Source of the DNA: Rhizobium album
Lineage (GTDB): Bacteria; Pseudomonadota; Alphaproteobacteria; Rhizobiales; Rhizobiaceae
Reading direction: 5' to 3'
Length of the DNA: 64,000 nt
NCBI RefSeq assembly: GCF_003122325.1
Contig: NZ_QFBC01000011.1
Location: 124,001 to 188,000 of the forward strand
The notes under the pieces were generated by a model. The model had not been told where the DNA came from and did no database searches. It worked only from the letters and a program-made list of their open reading frames with translations. This document shows, in pieces, positions 45,278 to 53,587 of the stretch. The position numbers and the translations under genes were made by a program. Position 1 is the first letter of the stretch, and each line of letters opens with the position of its first letter.

Positions 45278-46077
45278 CGATGAACAGCGTCAAGGAGGAA
45301 GCCTCGTCGAGGTTTGAGCATCCGCTGGCCGGCAAGGTGGTGGCCGTGACCGGGGCGGCGAGCGGCATCGGCCGCGAGGTGGCGCGCGTCTTTAGCGAGG
45401 CAGGCGCCTCCGTGGCGGCGCTCGATATCAACGACGACGCTCTGGGCGACCTCGAACGCTCCTTCGGTTGCCGCACGTTCCACTGCGACGTGACCAATGC
45501 CGAGGCCGTTTCGCAAGCCTTCGACGCTATCGGGGCAAGTTTCGGCAGGCTGGACATTCTGGTTTCGAATGCCGGCTCGGCGCAGCAGGGGCCGATCGGC
45601 GATCTGCCGATGGAGGATCTGCGCCGCAGCTTCGAGCTGAATTTCTTCGGTCACCAGAACGCCTGCCAGGCGGCGGTGCGGCTCTTCCGCCGCAAGGGCG
45701 AAGGCGGCTCGATCCTGTTCAACATCTCCAACCAGTCGGTGAACCCCGGCAAGGATTTTGGCCCCTACGGCATTCCCAAGGCGGCCACCATGGCGTTGAT
45801 GAAGCAATATGCGCTCGATCACGGCAAGGAAGGCATCCGCGCCAACGGCGTCAATGCCGGCCGCATTCGAACTGGCCTGATGACCGACCAGATGATCGTC
45901 GAACGCGCCGAGGCGCGCGGGATCACGCCGCACGACTACATGTCCGGAAACCTGCTCGGCGTCGAGGTGTTCGCCAGGGATGTCGCCGATGCCTTCCTGC
46001 ATCTGGCGCAGATGGAAAAGGTCAATGCCGTCGTGCTGACCGTGGACGGCGGTGCGATCGCGACCTCGCTGCGGTAA
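45274..46077 (+). CDS. SDR-family oxidoreductase
   Basis: Classical short-chain dehydrogenase of 267 aa. The cofactor motif is TGAASGIG near 29-36, with 'AALDIND' ending the second strand (acidic Asp, so NAD(H) is preferred). 'VSNAGSAQ' is the NAG motif. The catalytic Ser is in 'FNISNQS' and the YxxxK is YGIPK. An N-terminal extension of about 20 residues is unusual but short. The start overlaps the LsrF stop by 4 bp. It is the last gene of the operon and should oxidise or reduce a hydroxyl or keto group of the imported sugar or polyol. Confidence 0.9.
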   Translation: MTMNSVKEEASSRFEHPLAGKVVAVTGAASGIGREVARVFSEAGASVAALDINDDALGDLERSFGCRTFHCDVTNAEAVSQAFDAIGASFGRLDILVSNAGSAQQGPIGDLPMEDLRRSFELNFFGHQNACQAAVRLFRRKGEGGSILFNISNQSVNPGKDFGPYGIPKAATMALMKQYALDHGKEGIRANGVNAGRIRTGLMTDQMIVERAEARGITPHDYMSGNLLGVEVFARDVADAFLHLAQMEKVNAVVLTVDGGAIATSLR

Positions 46078-46112
46078 ACGCGAAAGCGACAGATCCCCAT
46101 GCCGTCATCGGC

Positions 46113-46133
46113 GCTCGGAAAGCGTTTCCGGGC
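46113..46133 (+). terminator. Terminator candidate at the end of the DhaKL-LsrF operon
   Basis: GCTCGGAAA-GCG-TTTCCGGGC forms a 9-bp stem (one G-U pair) with a 3-base loop, 36 bp past the SDR stop. An ATTTTTG run follows about 13 bases later. It lies between convergent genes. Confidence 0.5.
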
Positions 46134-46183
46134 GCATCCGAAATATTTTTGCCCAGCGGATCGCGTGCGCGTCGGGCAATGCT

Positions 46184-46387
46184 CTATCCTTGCGATGCTT
46201 CTTCCCGTGCGGCCGCACTTTTGCCGGCGACGGCGAAGTTGGTTTTTTCCATGTCGGTGATGATGATGCGCACCTGTTCCGGCGGGCAGGACAGCGTTTC
46301 GCAGACGGCGTCCGTCACTGCGGCGAAGAGCGCCTCCTTCTGAGCCCGTGTGCGACCTTCCAGCAGATTGACGGTGATGATGGGCAT
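46184..46387 (-). CDS. 4-oxalocrotonate tautomerase-like protein
   Basis: A 67-aa tautomerase-superfamily protein. After Met removal the catalytic Pro1 would begin 'PIITVNLLEGRTRAQKEALFAAVTDAVCETLSCPPEQVRIIITDMEKTNFAVAGK', the usual 4-OT pattern with Arg11. The open frame extends 65 residues further upstream but only this start gives Pro1, and GGAG is about 9 bases before it. It has a slightly longer C-terminus than canonical 62-aa 4-OT. Such enzymes isomerise dienols in meta-cleavage pathways. No other pathway gene is adjacent. Confidence 0.88.
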   Translation of the reverse strand: MPIITVNLLEGRTRAQKEALFAAVTDAVCETLSCPPEQVRIIITDMEKTNFAVAGKSAAAREEASQG

Positions 46388-46576
46388 GGCGCTCTCCTGT
46401 TTGCCCGGATTGTCCGCGCAAGGCGTGCGGCGGGCAAGCCGTGCGCTGGTTTGCCGGCAGGACCAAAGGTTGAAAAGTGCAAATGGTCTGCCTTTTGATC
46501 CAGCCTCCAGCTTGGTGGCGGCGCAGGTGCCTGCAACACTCACGCCAACGACACCATGCTCTTGGAGGAGAACAGC

Positions 46577-47845
46577 ATGCACCGAGACAGATTCTATACG
46601 AAACCAGGGCTATGGCTGGCGACGGCGTTTTCCATGCTGTCGCTCGGCCTGGCGGCACCGGCATCCGCCGCCGATCCGGTAAAGATCGGCTGCGCCCTGC
46701 CGCTGAGCGGCGGCTCCGCCACCGTCGGCAACCAGACCCGCGTCGGTGCCCAGATCGCCGTCAACCAGGTCAACGCCAATGGCGGCATCAAGGCCCTGGG
46801 CGGCGCACCGCTGGAGATCGTCTTTGCCGATACGCAATCCAAGGCCGATGTCGGCGTGACCGAAACCGAACGCCTGATCACCCGTGAAAACGTCGCGGTG
46901 ATCTGCGGTTCGTTCAACAGCGCCGTGACCTTCCCGGCCACGGAGGTCGCCGAACGCTACAAGACGCCGTGGATCGTCGTCGGCGCCGTCAAGGACGAGA
47001 TCACCGAACGCAATTTCAAATATATCTTCCGCATCAACAACAAGGCAACCTTCGACGCCCGCGAACAGATCGACGCCATGGATCTGCTCGGCCAGGAAAG
47101 CGGCAAGAAGCCGAAGACCATCGCCATGCTCTACGAGGGCTCGGACTGGGGCCGCTCGCATGCCGGCAACGTCAAGAAGATCGCCGCCGAGCGGGGTTAC
47201 GACATCGTCGTCGACGAAGCGGCACCGCCGAACCAGGTGGATTTTTCCAACCAGCTTCTGAAGATCCGTGCAGCGGCGCCCGATGCCATCATCGTCGCGC
47301 TCTATACGCCCGACCACCTGCTCTTCACCCGCCAGATGATGGAACAGCGGCTTGATGCTCCCTTCGGTATCCATTCCGTCGGCGGCGGCATGGAAGATCC
47401 GGCCTTCTACAAGGCGCTGCCGCAGGCGGCTGTAGATTACGCGTTCGTCCAGGAAGACTGGCAGATCGACAAGATCAAGACCACCCAGGATCCGCTGATG
47501 CTCGACGCCAACAAGAAGATGGAGGAAGAGCTGGGATATGGGCTGAGCGCCTATGGTGCCCAGGGTTACTCCTCCGTCTACGTCATCGCCGATGCCCTGG
47601 AGCGGGCCGGCAGTGCGGATCGCGAAAAGCTGCGCGATGCGATTGCCCAGACCGACATCAAGGACGGCCCGGCGCTGATCACCGGTTATCTCGGCATCAA
47701 GTTCGACGAACAGGGCCAGAACACCTTCGCCAACGGCGTCATCTCGCAGAACCTCGGCGGCGAGCGCCGCACGATCTGGCCGGCCCAGAGCCGGTCTGCC
47801 GACGTGAAGCCGGTCTGGCCGGTTCCGGGCTGGAGCGAGCGCTGA
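46577..47845 (+). CDS. ABC transporter substrate-binding protein (second HAAT/liv-type importer)
   Basis: Peripla_BP_6 binding protein of 422 aa. GGAGGAG lies 7 bases before this ATG, and a start at 46556 adds seven residues that include the ribosome site. The signal peptide ends near PASAAD. The mature part begins 'PVKIGCALPLSGGSATVGNQTRVG', and 'YKTPWIVVGAVKDEITERNFKYIFRINNKATFDA' resembles binding proteins for aromatic or amide compounds rather than leucine. A strong hairpin follows the stop. The ligand is unknown and may be the substrate of the downstream acyl-CoA operon. Confidence 0.92.
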   Translation: MHRDRFYTKPGLWLATAFSMLSLGLAAPASAADPVKIGCALPLSGGSATVGNQTRVGAQIAVNQVNANGGIKALGGAPLEIVFADTQSKADVGVTETERLITRENVAVICGSFNSAVTFPATEVAERYKTPWIVVGAVKDEITERNFKYIFRINNKATFDAREQIDAMDLLGQESGKKPKTIAMLYEGSDWGRSHAGNVKKIAAERGYDIVVDEAAPPNQVDFSNQLLKIRAAAPDAIIVALYTPDHLLFTRQMMEQRLDAPFGIHSVGGGMEDPAFYKALPQAAVDYAFVQEDWQIDKIKTTQDPLMLDANKKMEEELGYGLSAYGAQGYSSVYVIADALERAGSADREKLRDAIAQTDIKDGPALITGYLGIKFDEQGQNTFANGVISQNLGGERRTIWPAQSRSADVKPVWPVPGWSER

Positions 47846-47858
47846 CATAGCGCAATCC

Positions 47859-47889
47859 GCAGCGGGTCGGGCTTGCCGCGACCCGCTGC
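47859..47889 (+). terminator. 11-bp hairpin after binding-protein gene
   Basis: GCAGCGGGTCG and CGACCCGCTGC are perfect inverted arms around a 9-base loop, 13 bp past the stop codon, followed by ACCTTTCC. It is positioned like the hairpin at 2731-2756 in the first liv-type operon. Confidence 0.6.
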
Positions 47890-47924
47890 ACCTTTCCGAA
47901 CAACGGTGCAGGGCAGGAACGCCG

Positions 47925-48809
47925 ATGGATTTCTTCATTCTCTCTTTTGCCGTAACCAACGGGCTTCTGCTCGGCGGCATCTATGGCGGCGTGGCGCTCG
48001 GCCTCAGCCTGATCTTCGGCGTGCTGCGCGTCGTCAACTTCGCGCACGGCTCGTTCCTGATGCTGTCGCTTTACATTTCTTTCTGGCTCTGGAGCATTTT
48101 CGGGCTCGATCCCTATCTCAGCGCCCTCATCAACATTCCGGCGATGTTTATGCTCGGCTTCGCCGTCCAGGCGTTGATCATCTCGCCGCTGATCAAGCGG
48201 GAAAGCGCGCTGGTGGTCGAGCCGCTCAGCGCCTTGCTGCTGACGGCCGGCATCTTCCTCGTCCTCGACAATGCGGCGCTGATGGCCTTCGGGCCGGATG
48301 TCCGCGCCGTGCAGACCAGCTACTACATGCCGAGCCTGATGCTGGGCGGCATTCCGGTCAACAGCCAGCGCCTGATCGGCGCGGTCGCTGCCGTGATCGT
48401 CGCCGCCGCGCTGTCCTGGTGGCTGCGCACCTCGCATCTCGGCCGCTCGATCCGGGCCACGGCGCAGAACCGCGATGCGGCGGCGATGTCCGGCATCAAC
48501 GTTCCTTTCGTCTATGCCGTCACCTTCGGCATCGGCTGCGGCATCCTCGGACTGTTCGGGGCGCTGATGTCCACCTTCATCCCGATTTCGCCGTCCATCG
48601 GCCTGTCCTTCGGCATCAAGTCCTTCATCGTCGTCGTTCTCGGCGGTCTCGGCTCCATTCCGGGCTGCATCATCGGCGGCATCGTCATCGGCGTATTCGA
48701 AGCCGTGGCCTCGCAATTCGTCACCGCGACGTCGGCCGCGATCGGTTCGCTGGCCCTCTTCGTCCTCATCCTGATCTTCCGCCCGGCGGGCATCATGGGG
48801 CGCGCATGA
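47925..48809 (+). CDS. HAAT-type ABC transporter permease (LivH-like)
   Basis: Permease of 294 aa. 'GLSLIFGVLRVVNFAHGSFLML' near the N-terminus and 'IRATAQNRDAAAMSGINV' for the coupling loop are typical of LivH. About eight hydrophobic segments. The stop overlaps the next start (ATGA). Confidence 0.93.
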   Translation: MDFFILSFAVTNGLLLGGIYGGVALGLSLIFGVLRVVNFAHGSFLMLSLYISFWLWSIFGLDPYLSALINIPAMFMLGFAVQALIISPLIKRESALVVEPLSALLLTAGIFLVLDNAALMAFGPDVRAVQTSYYMPSLMLGGIPVNSQRLIGAVAAVIVAAALSWWLRTSHLGRSIRATAQNRDAAAMSGINVPFVYAVTFGIGCGILGLFGALMSTFIPISPSIGLSFGIKSFIVVVLGGLGSIPGCIIGGIVIGVFEAVASQFVTATSAAIGSLALFVLILIFRPAGIMGRA

Positions 48810-49852
48810 ACACGAAAACCATTCCGCTCGAAAGGAAAGACGTGGAGAAGACCACCAGCCTTCCGCTTCGGCCCTCCAGCCTCGTCGCCGTTGTCGTTCT
48901 CGGCGTTCTGGCGCTTGTGCCGGCTCTCGTTTCCGACAGCTTCTTCATCCATTCGCTGATCATGATCCTGTTCTTCGCCTATATGTCGACGGCGTGGAAC
49001 TTCGTCTGCGGTTATGTCGGCCAGCTGTCGCTCGGCCACACCATGTTCAGCGGCGCCGGCGGCTATTGTTCGGTGCTGCTGTTCACACAGCTCGGTGTCA
49101 GCCCGTGGATCGGCATGATCTTCGGCGGCTTCCTGGCAGCCTTCCTGTCGGTGCTGATCGGCCTGCCGACCTTCCGGCTCAAGGGGCCGTATTTCACCCT
49201 GACGATGATCGCCTGCGCCGAAATCCTGCGTATCTGGGTGGAAAACACCAATGATTTCTATGGTATCCCGCTCAAGGGCGCCGAAGGGCTTGTCGTTCCG
49301 TCGATGGGCGATGACGTCTGGGCTTTCCAGTTCACCTCGAAGATACCCTATTTCTACATCATCCTGATCATGCTGGCCGTCGCCATCTTCGCCACCCGCC
49401 TGATGGAGCGTTCCAAGCTCGGTTATTGCCTCAAGGCGATCCGCGGCGACCGGGATGCGGCGGAGGCGCTGGGCATCAATCCCACCCGCTACACTACCCT
49501 CGCCTTCGCCATCAGCGCCTTCATGACCGCGCTCGGCGGCAGTTTTTATGCGCAGTTCTTCCGCTACATCAATCCGGAGCGGAACATGGGCCTGGAACTG
49601 TCGATCGACATGGCGGTCATGTCGATCATCGGCGGCCAGGGCACCGTACTCGGTCCGCTGCTCGGCGCCGCGATCCTGGTGCCGATCGCCGAAGCGGCGC
49701 GCGGCACGCTGGGCGGCAGTTTCCTCGGCCTGCACCTGGTGATCTACGGCCTGGCGCTGATTGCCTGCGTATTGTACTTCCCGAAAGGCGTCATCCACCC
49801 GCTCGGCCGCTTCTTTTCCCGACTTTTCGGCCTTAAGGAGACGCGCGGATGA
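48806..49852 (+). CDS. HAAT-type ABC transporter permease (LivM-like)
   Basis: Permease of 348 aa. The start at 48806 overlaps the LivH stop by 4 bp, and the much longer open frame upstream is a shadow of LivH. 'STAWNFVCGYVGQLSLGHTMFSGAGGY' is a LivM hallmark and 'LKAIRGDRDAAEALGINPTRYTTLAFAISAF' is the coupling region. An N-terminal charged tail of about 25 residues precedes the first span. It is separate from its ATPase here, unlike in the first liv-type operon. Confidence 0.93.
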   Translation: MNTKTIPLERKDVEKTTSLPLRPSSLVAVVVLGVLALVPALVSDSFFIHSLIMILFFAYMSTAWNFVCGYVGQLSLGHTMFSGAGGYCSVLLFTQLGVSPWIGMIFGGFLAAFLSVLIGLPTFRLKGPYFTLTMIACAEILRIWVENTNDFYGIPLKGAEGLVVPSMGDDVWAFQFTSKIPYFYIILIMLAVAIFATRLMERSKLGYCLKAIRGDRDAAEALGINPTRYTTLAFAISAFMTALGGSFYAQFFRYINPERNMGLELSIDMAVMSIIGGQGTVLGPLLGAAILVPIAEAARGTLGGSFLGLHLVIYGLALIACVLYFPKGVIHPLGRFFSRLFGLKETRG

Positions 49853-50583
49853 CCCCCATTCTCGAACTCGCCAACGTGTCCAAACGCTTCGGCGGCATCC
49901 AGGCCGTCAAGGATGCCTCCTTTTCCGTCGGCCAAGGTGAAATCCTCGGCCTGATCGGCCCCAACGGTGCAGGCAAGACGACGGCCTTCAACATGATCGC
50001 CGGCTTCTTCAAGCCGGATACCGGCACGATCCGCCTCGAAGGCAAGGATATCGCCGGCAAGAAGCCGTGGGAAATCTGCGAGGCGGGCATCGGCCGCACC
50101 TTCCAACTGTCCAAGCCCTTCGGCGACCTGACCGTGGTCGAAAACCTCATGGTCGGCGGGTTTGCCCGCAACCGCGACCGGCGCGTCAACCGCGAAAAAG
50201 CCGAGGAAATGAGCGCCTTTCTCGGCATGGCGGCAAAACGCAACATCGAGGCCAACAACCTGACGGCATTCGACCGGCGCAAGCTGGAACTCGGCCGTGC
50301 GCTCTGCACCGAGCCGAAGCTCCTGCTGATGGACGAAGTCGTGGCCGGGGCGACGCCGAGCGAGGCGGGCGAAATGGTCGAGCTCGTGCTCAAGGTGCGG
50401 GCGCGGGGCATCAGCATCCTCATTGTCGAGCACGTCATGAAGGTCATCATGTCGCTCAGCGACCGGGTGGTGGTGCTGGATTACGGCGAGATGATCGCCA
50501 GCGGTCCGCCCAAGGAGGTCGTGTCGCAGCCGGCCGTGCTGAAAGCCTATTTCGGAGAACGTTATGTCCAGTCCCGCGCTTGA
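49849..50583 (+). CDS. ABC transporter ATP-binding protein (LivG-like)
   Basis: ATPase of 244 aa. Walker A is GPNGAGKTT, the LivG-specific 'GIGRTFQLSKPF' carries the Q-loop, the signature region is LTAFDRRKLELGRAL (a variant common in this subgroup), Walker B is LLLMDEVVAG and the H-loop is IVEHVMKV. It overlaps LivM by 4 bp and LivF by 20 bp. Confidence 0.93.
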   Translation: MTPILELANVSKRFGGIQAVKDASFSVGQGEILGLIGPNGAGKTTAFNMIAGFFKPDTGTIRLEGKDIAGKKPWEICEAGIGRTFQLSKPFGDLTVVENLMVGGFARNRDRRVNREKAEEMSAFLGMAAKRNIEANNLTAFDRRKLELGRALCTEPKLLLMDEVVAGATPSEAGEMVELVLKVRARGISILIVEHVMKVIMSLSDRVVVLDYGEMIASGPPKEVVSQPAVLKAYFGERYVQSRA

Positions 50584-51280
50584 GATCAAAGACCTTCATG
50601 CCGGCTACGGCGATGCGAAAATCTTGCGTGGCGTGACGCTCAGCCTGCCGCCCCGCTCGCTGGTGGCGCTGGTCGGCGCCAACGGTGCGGGAAAGACGAC
50701 ACTGCTGCGCACGATCTCCGGCCTCTTGAAAAAATCCGGCGGTGCGATCGCGCTCGGCGGCGAAACCATCGACGGCCTGCCGCCGCATCGGGTCGTCGAG
50801 GCCGGCTTCGTCCAGTCGCCGGAAGGCAAGCAGCTGTTCCATGGCATGAGCATCCTCGAAAATCTGATGGTCGGCGCCCATACCGAACGCGCCCGCGCAA
50901 GGCGCAAGGAAACGCTGGAAGAGGTGTTCGAACTGTTCCCAATTCTCGCGGAACGCCAGCACAAGCCGGCCTCGGCGCTCTCAGGCGGCCAGCAGCAGAT
51001 GGTGGCTGTCGGCCGGGCGCTGATGGCCCTGCCCCGCGTGCTGGCGCTCGACGAACCGTCGCTCGGCCTGGCGCCGATCATGGTGGATCGCCTGTTCGAG
51101 GCGATTTCCAAGATCCGCGAGCGCGACCTCGCCATCCTCGTCATCGAACAGAACGTCTTCCAGGTGCTGGAAATGGCCGATTACGGTTATGTTCTGGAAA
51201 ACGGCAAGGTCAGCATGCAGGGCTCCGGCCAGGAACTGCTCGCCAACGACCATCTGCGCGAAACCTATCTCGGACTGTAA
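50564..51280 (+). CDS. ABC transporter ATP-binding protein (LivF-like)
   Basis: ATPase of 238 aa with Walker A GANGAGKTT, signature LSGGQQQMVAVGRAL, Walker B VLALDEPSLGLAP and IVIEQN-type end (here LVIEQNVFQ). It begins 20 bp inside livG, so translation is coupled. It is the last transport gene, and an SDR follows 15 bp downstream. Confidence 0.93.
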   Translation: MSSPALEIKDLHAGYGDAKILRGVTLSLPPRSLVALVGANGAGKTTLLRTISGLLKKSGGAIALGGETIDGLPPHRVVEAGFVQSPEGKQLFHGMSILENLMVGAHTERARARRKETLEEVFELFPILAERQHKPASALSGGQQQMVAVGRALMALPRVLALDEPSLGLAPIMVDRLFEAISKIRERDLAILVIEQNVFQVLEMADYGYVLENGKVSMQGSGQELLANDHLRETYLGL

Positions 51281-51295
51281 CAGGAATTTTTTGCA

Positions 51296-52015
51296 ATGAC
51301 CCCACATTCGGATCAAACGGCGAAGCTTGCGATCGTCACCGGCGGCGCCACCGGCCTCGGCCTTGCCTGCTCGAAGCGGCTGCTGCAGCTCGGCTACCGC
51401 GTCATTTCCCTCGGCATGGACAAGGAAGAGGATATCGACCACCCGCTCTACAGTTATGAGCGCTTCGATGTCACCGACACTGCGGCGATCGCGGCTCTGG
51501 CGGCAAAGACCGAAGGGCTCGACGCGCTGGTCAACGCCGCCGGCATCATCCTGCATGAAGGGCGGGAACTGACCAGCGACGGCTTCAAAAAAGTCATGGA
51601 CGTCAACCTCGGCGGCACGCAGGAGCTTTGTTTTGCCCTGCAGGACGCCCTGAAGGCCCGCAAGGGCGCCGTCGTCAACTTCGCGTCGATGTGGTCGATC
51701 TTCGGCTCGGGCCGTAACCCGGCCTACTCCACCAGCAAGGGCGCCGTGCTGCAGCTCACCCGTGCACTCGCCGCCGGCTGGGGCGGTTCCGGCGTTCGGG
51801 TCAATGCCGTGGCGCCCGGCTGGATCAAGACCCGCATGTCGGTGGCCGCCATGAGCGACCCGGAACGGGCCGGCCCGATCCTCAAGCGAATTCCGATGGG
51901 CGATTGGGGCGAACCCGACGATGTGGCTGCCGCCGTCTGCTTCCTGCTGTCGCAGGATGCGCGCTATATCAACGGCATCCTGCTGCCGATCGACGGCGGC
52001 TATTCGATCGCCTGA
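51296..52015 (+). CDS. SDR-family oxidoreductase (end of liv-type operon)
   Basis: Short-chain dehydrogenase of 239 aa: TGGATGLG cofactor motif, 'LVNAAGI', the catalytic Ser in 'NFASMWSIFGS', YSTSK as YxxxK, then 'VNAVAPGWIKT'. The 15-bp spacing after LivF suggests co-transcription with the importer, so it probably acts on the imported compound or its first metabolite. Its last 16 bp overlap the convergent TetR gene. Confidence 0.88.
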   Translation: MTPHSDQTAKLAIVTGGATGLGLACSKRLLQLGYRVISLGMDKEEDIDHPLYSYERFDVTDTAAIAALAAKTEGLDALVNAAGIILHEGRELTSDGFKKVMDVNLGGTQELCFALQDALKARKGAVVNFASMWSIFGSGRNPAYSTSKGAVLQLTRALAAGWGGSGVRVNAVAPGWIKTRMSVAAMSDPERAGPILKRIPMGDWGEPDDVAAAVCFLLSQDARYINGILLPIDGGYSIA

Positions 52016-52701
52016 TCGCTGCGTTTCAGGATCGCCGTATCCACCAGGTTGGATACGGCGGCGATATAGGCCTCGATGGTCGTGCCGCGCTTGCGGTATT
52101 TGCCGCGCTTGACGTACCAGTCCTGCAGCAGCGGCTTGATCAGGGCGGCCGTCAGGTCGGGATCTGTGATTGCGAAGCGTTTTTCGGCAACGCCGCGGCG
52201 CAGAACGGTAGCGAAGACCGCTTCGGTCGCCGCCTCGCTGTCGACGGCGAAGCGGCGGGCCTGAACCGGGAAAAACTTCGCCTCCATGAAGGCGAAGACG
52301 AACCAGCGCTGCATGGCTTCGGTCAGGCGGATATGGGTGTCGATCAGCCAGTCGAGGTGTTTTACGGGATCTGCCGCCGCCTCCGCGGGCGGGTTTGCCA
52401 GCACCTCCCCGACCGTAAACGAGACTTCGGCGAGGATCATCATCAGCAAGGTATTCTTGCTGTCGAAATAGGAATAGAGGCTGCCCATGCTGACACCGGA
52501 AGCCTGCGCAAGATCCCGCAGGCTGGTGGCATGAAACCCCTGCTTGTTGGAGAGATCCAGAACCGCATCGACGATCAATGCCAGCTTCTTGACGGCGACG
52601 TGATCCTTCTGCACCCGGATGGTCGAGCGGTGCCGCTCGAGAATACGGGCGCACAGCGTCTCGGTGGTGAAATCGGCAAAAGGTCCTGCGGGGCCGGTCA
52701 A
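52000..52701 (-). CDS. TetR-family transcriptional regulator
   Basis: Regulator of about 233 aa from a TTG start. The start is not certain, and a shorter form is possible because the HTH begins near residue 37. The HTH is 'VKKLALIVDAVLDLSNKQGFHATSLRDLAQASGVSMGSLYSYFDSKNTLL', typical of TetR. The C-terminal ligand domain is of the acyl-CoA/aromatic-responsive kind by length only. It is divergent from the SDR-ACAD-ligase-kinase operon, and a 20-bp imperfect palindrome of TetR type lies in the gap. It probably represses that operon. Confidence 0.85.
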   Translation of the reverse strand: MTGPAGPFADFTTETLCARILERHRSTIRVQKDHVAVKKLALIVDAVLDLSNKQGFHATSLRDLAQASGVSMGSLYSYFDSKNTLLMMILAEVSFTVGEVLANPPAEAAADPVKHLDWLIDTHIRLTEAMQRWFVFAFMEAKFFPVQARRFAVDSEAATEAVFATVLRRGVAEKRFAITDPDLTAALIKPLLQDWYVKRGKYRKRGTTIEAYIAAVSNLVDTAILKRSDQAIE

Positions 52702-52785
52702 GGTCGTCTGTCCGTCGTCTGAGATCTATCCGACAAATTTATCGATAACCCGCTTGCAAAAGCAATCGTCGACGCATAAAAAAAT

Positions 52786-52805
52786 AATCGAGCGCTCGTT
52801 CGATT
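52786..52805 (+). promoter_or_regulatory. Probable TetR operator
   Basis: AATCGAGCGCTCGTTCGATT is a 20-bp imperfect palindrome (8 of 10 positions match between half-sites) of the CGAxCG-type seen in many TetR operators. It lies 14 bp before the GTG start of the first operon gene. Confidence 0.55.
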
Positions 52806-52819
52806 TTTGGGAGGAAATC

Positions 52820-53575
52820 GTGACCTGGCAAGATCTTGCAGGAAAAACAGCTTTGATAACCGGCGCATCCAGCGGCCTCGGCCTGCATTTTGCGCGGCTA
52901 CTGGCCGGCTATGGAGTGCGCGTCGTTCTCGCCGCGCGCCGCGTCGATGCGATCACCGCGCTTGCGGATGAGATGAAGGCGGCCGGCGGCAAGGCCGAAC
53001 CGGTGGCGATGGATGTCGTCGACGGTGCGTCTGTCGAAAAGGCCTTTGCCGCCATTGGCGACCGGCTCGATATCGTCGTCAACAATGCCGGCATCAGCGG
53101 TGCTGCGGCGGCGATCGACATGCCGCTCGAAGAATTCGACCGCGTCATCGATACCAATCTCAAGGGTGTGTTCACGGTTGCTCAAGCCGCGGCGCAGCGC
53201 ATGCGCGGCGAAAAATCCGGCGGCACGATCGTCAACATCGCCTCCATCCTCGGCTTGCGAGTGGCCGGCCAGCTGGCGGCCTATGCGGCGTCGAAGGCGG
53301 CCGTGGTGCAGCTGACCAAAACGATGGCGCTGGAATGGGCGCGCTACGGCATTCGCGTCAATGCCCTGTGCCCCGGCTACATCGAAACGCCGATCAACAG
53401 CGAATTTTTCCAGACCGAAGCCGGCAAGGCGCTGATCAATCGCATTCCGCAACGCCGGCTCGGCCAGCCGAGCGATCTCGATGCGCCGCTGCTGCTGCTG
53501 TGTTCGTCGGCCGGCGCCTACATGACCGGCTCGGTCCTTGCCGTCGATGGCGGCCATCTCGTTTCGTCTCTTTGA
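52820..53575 (+). CDS. SDR-family oxidoreductase (first gene of acyl-CoA operon)
   Basis: Short-chain dehydrogenase of 251 aa from a GTG start with GGGAGGAAA upstream. The longer frame adds 67 residues covering the operator. Motifs are TGASSGLG, 'VVNNAGISG', Ser in 'NIASILGL', YAASK and 'VNALCPGYIETPIN'. It has the size and pattern of FabG/3-hydroxyacyl-CoA-type dehydrogenases. By position it could play the role of LvaD, the 4-ketoacyl-CoA reductase of levulinate catabolism, or oxidise a hydroxyacyl-CoA. Confidence 0.9.
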   Translation: MTWQDLAGKTALITGASSGLGLHFARLLAGYGVRVVLAARRVDAITALADEMKAAGGKAEPVAMDVVDGASVEKAFAAIGDRLDIVVNNAGISGAAAAIDMPLEEFDRVIDTNLKGVFTVAQAAAQRMRGEKSGGTIVNIASILGLRVAGQLAAYAASKAAVVQLTKTMALEWARYGIRVNALCPGYIETPINSEFFQTEAGKALINRIPQRRLGQPSDLDAPLLLLCSSAGAYMTGSVLAVDGGHLVSSL

Positions 53576-53587
53576 GGAGCGTATCCC

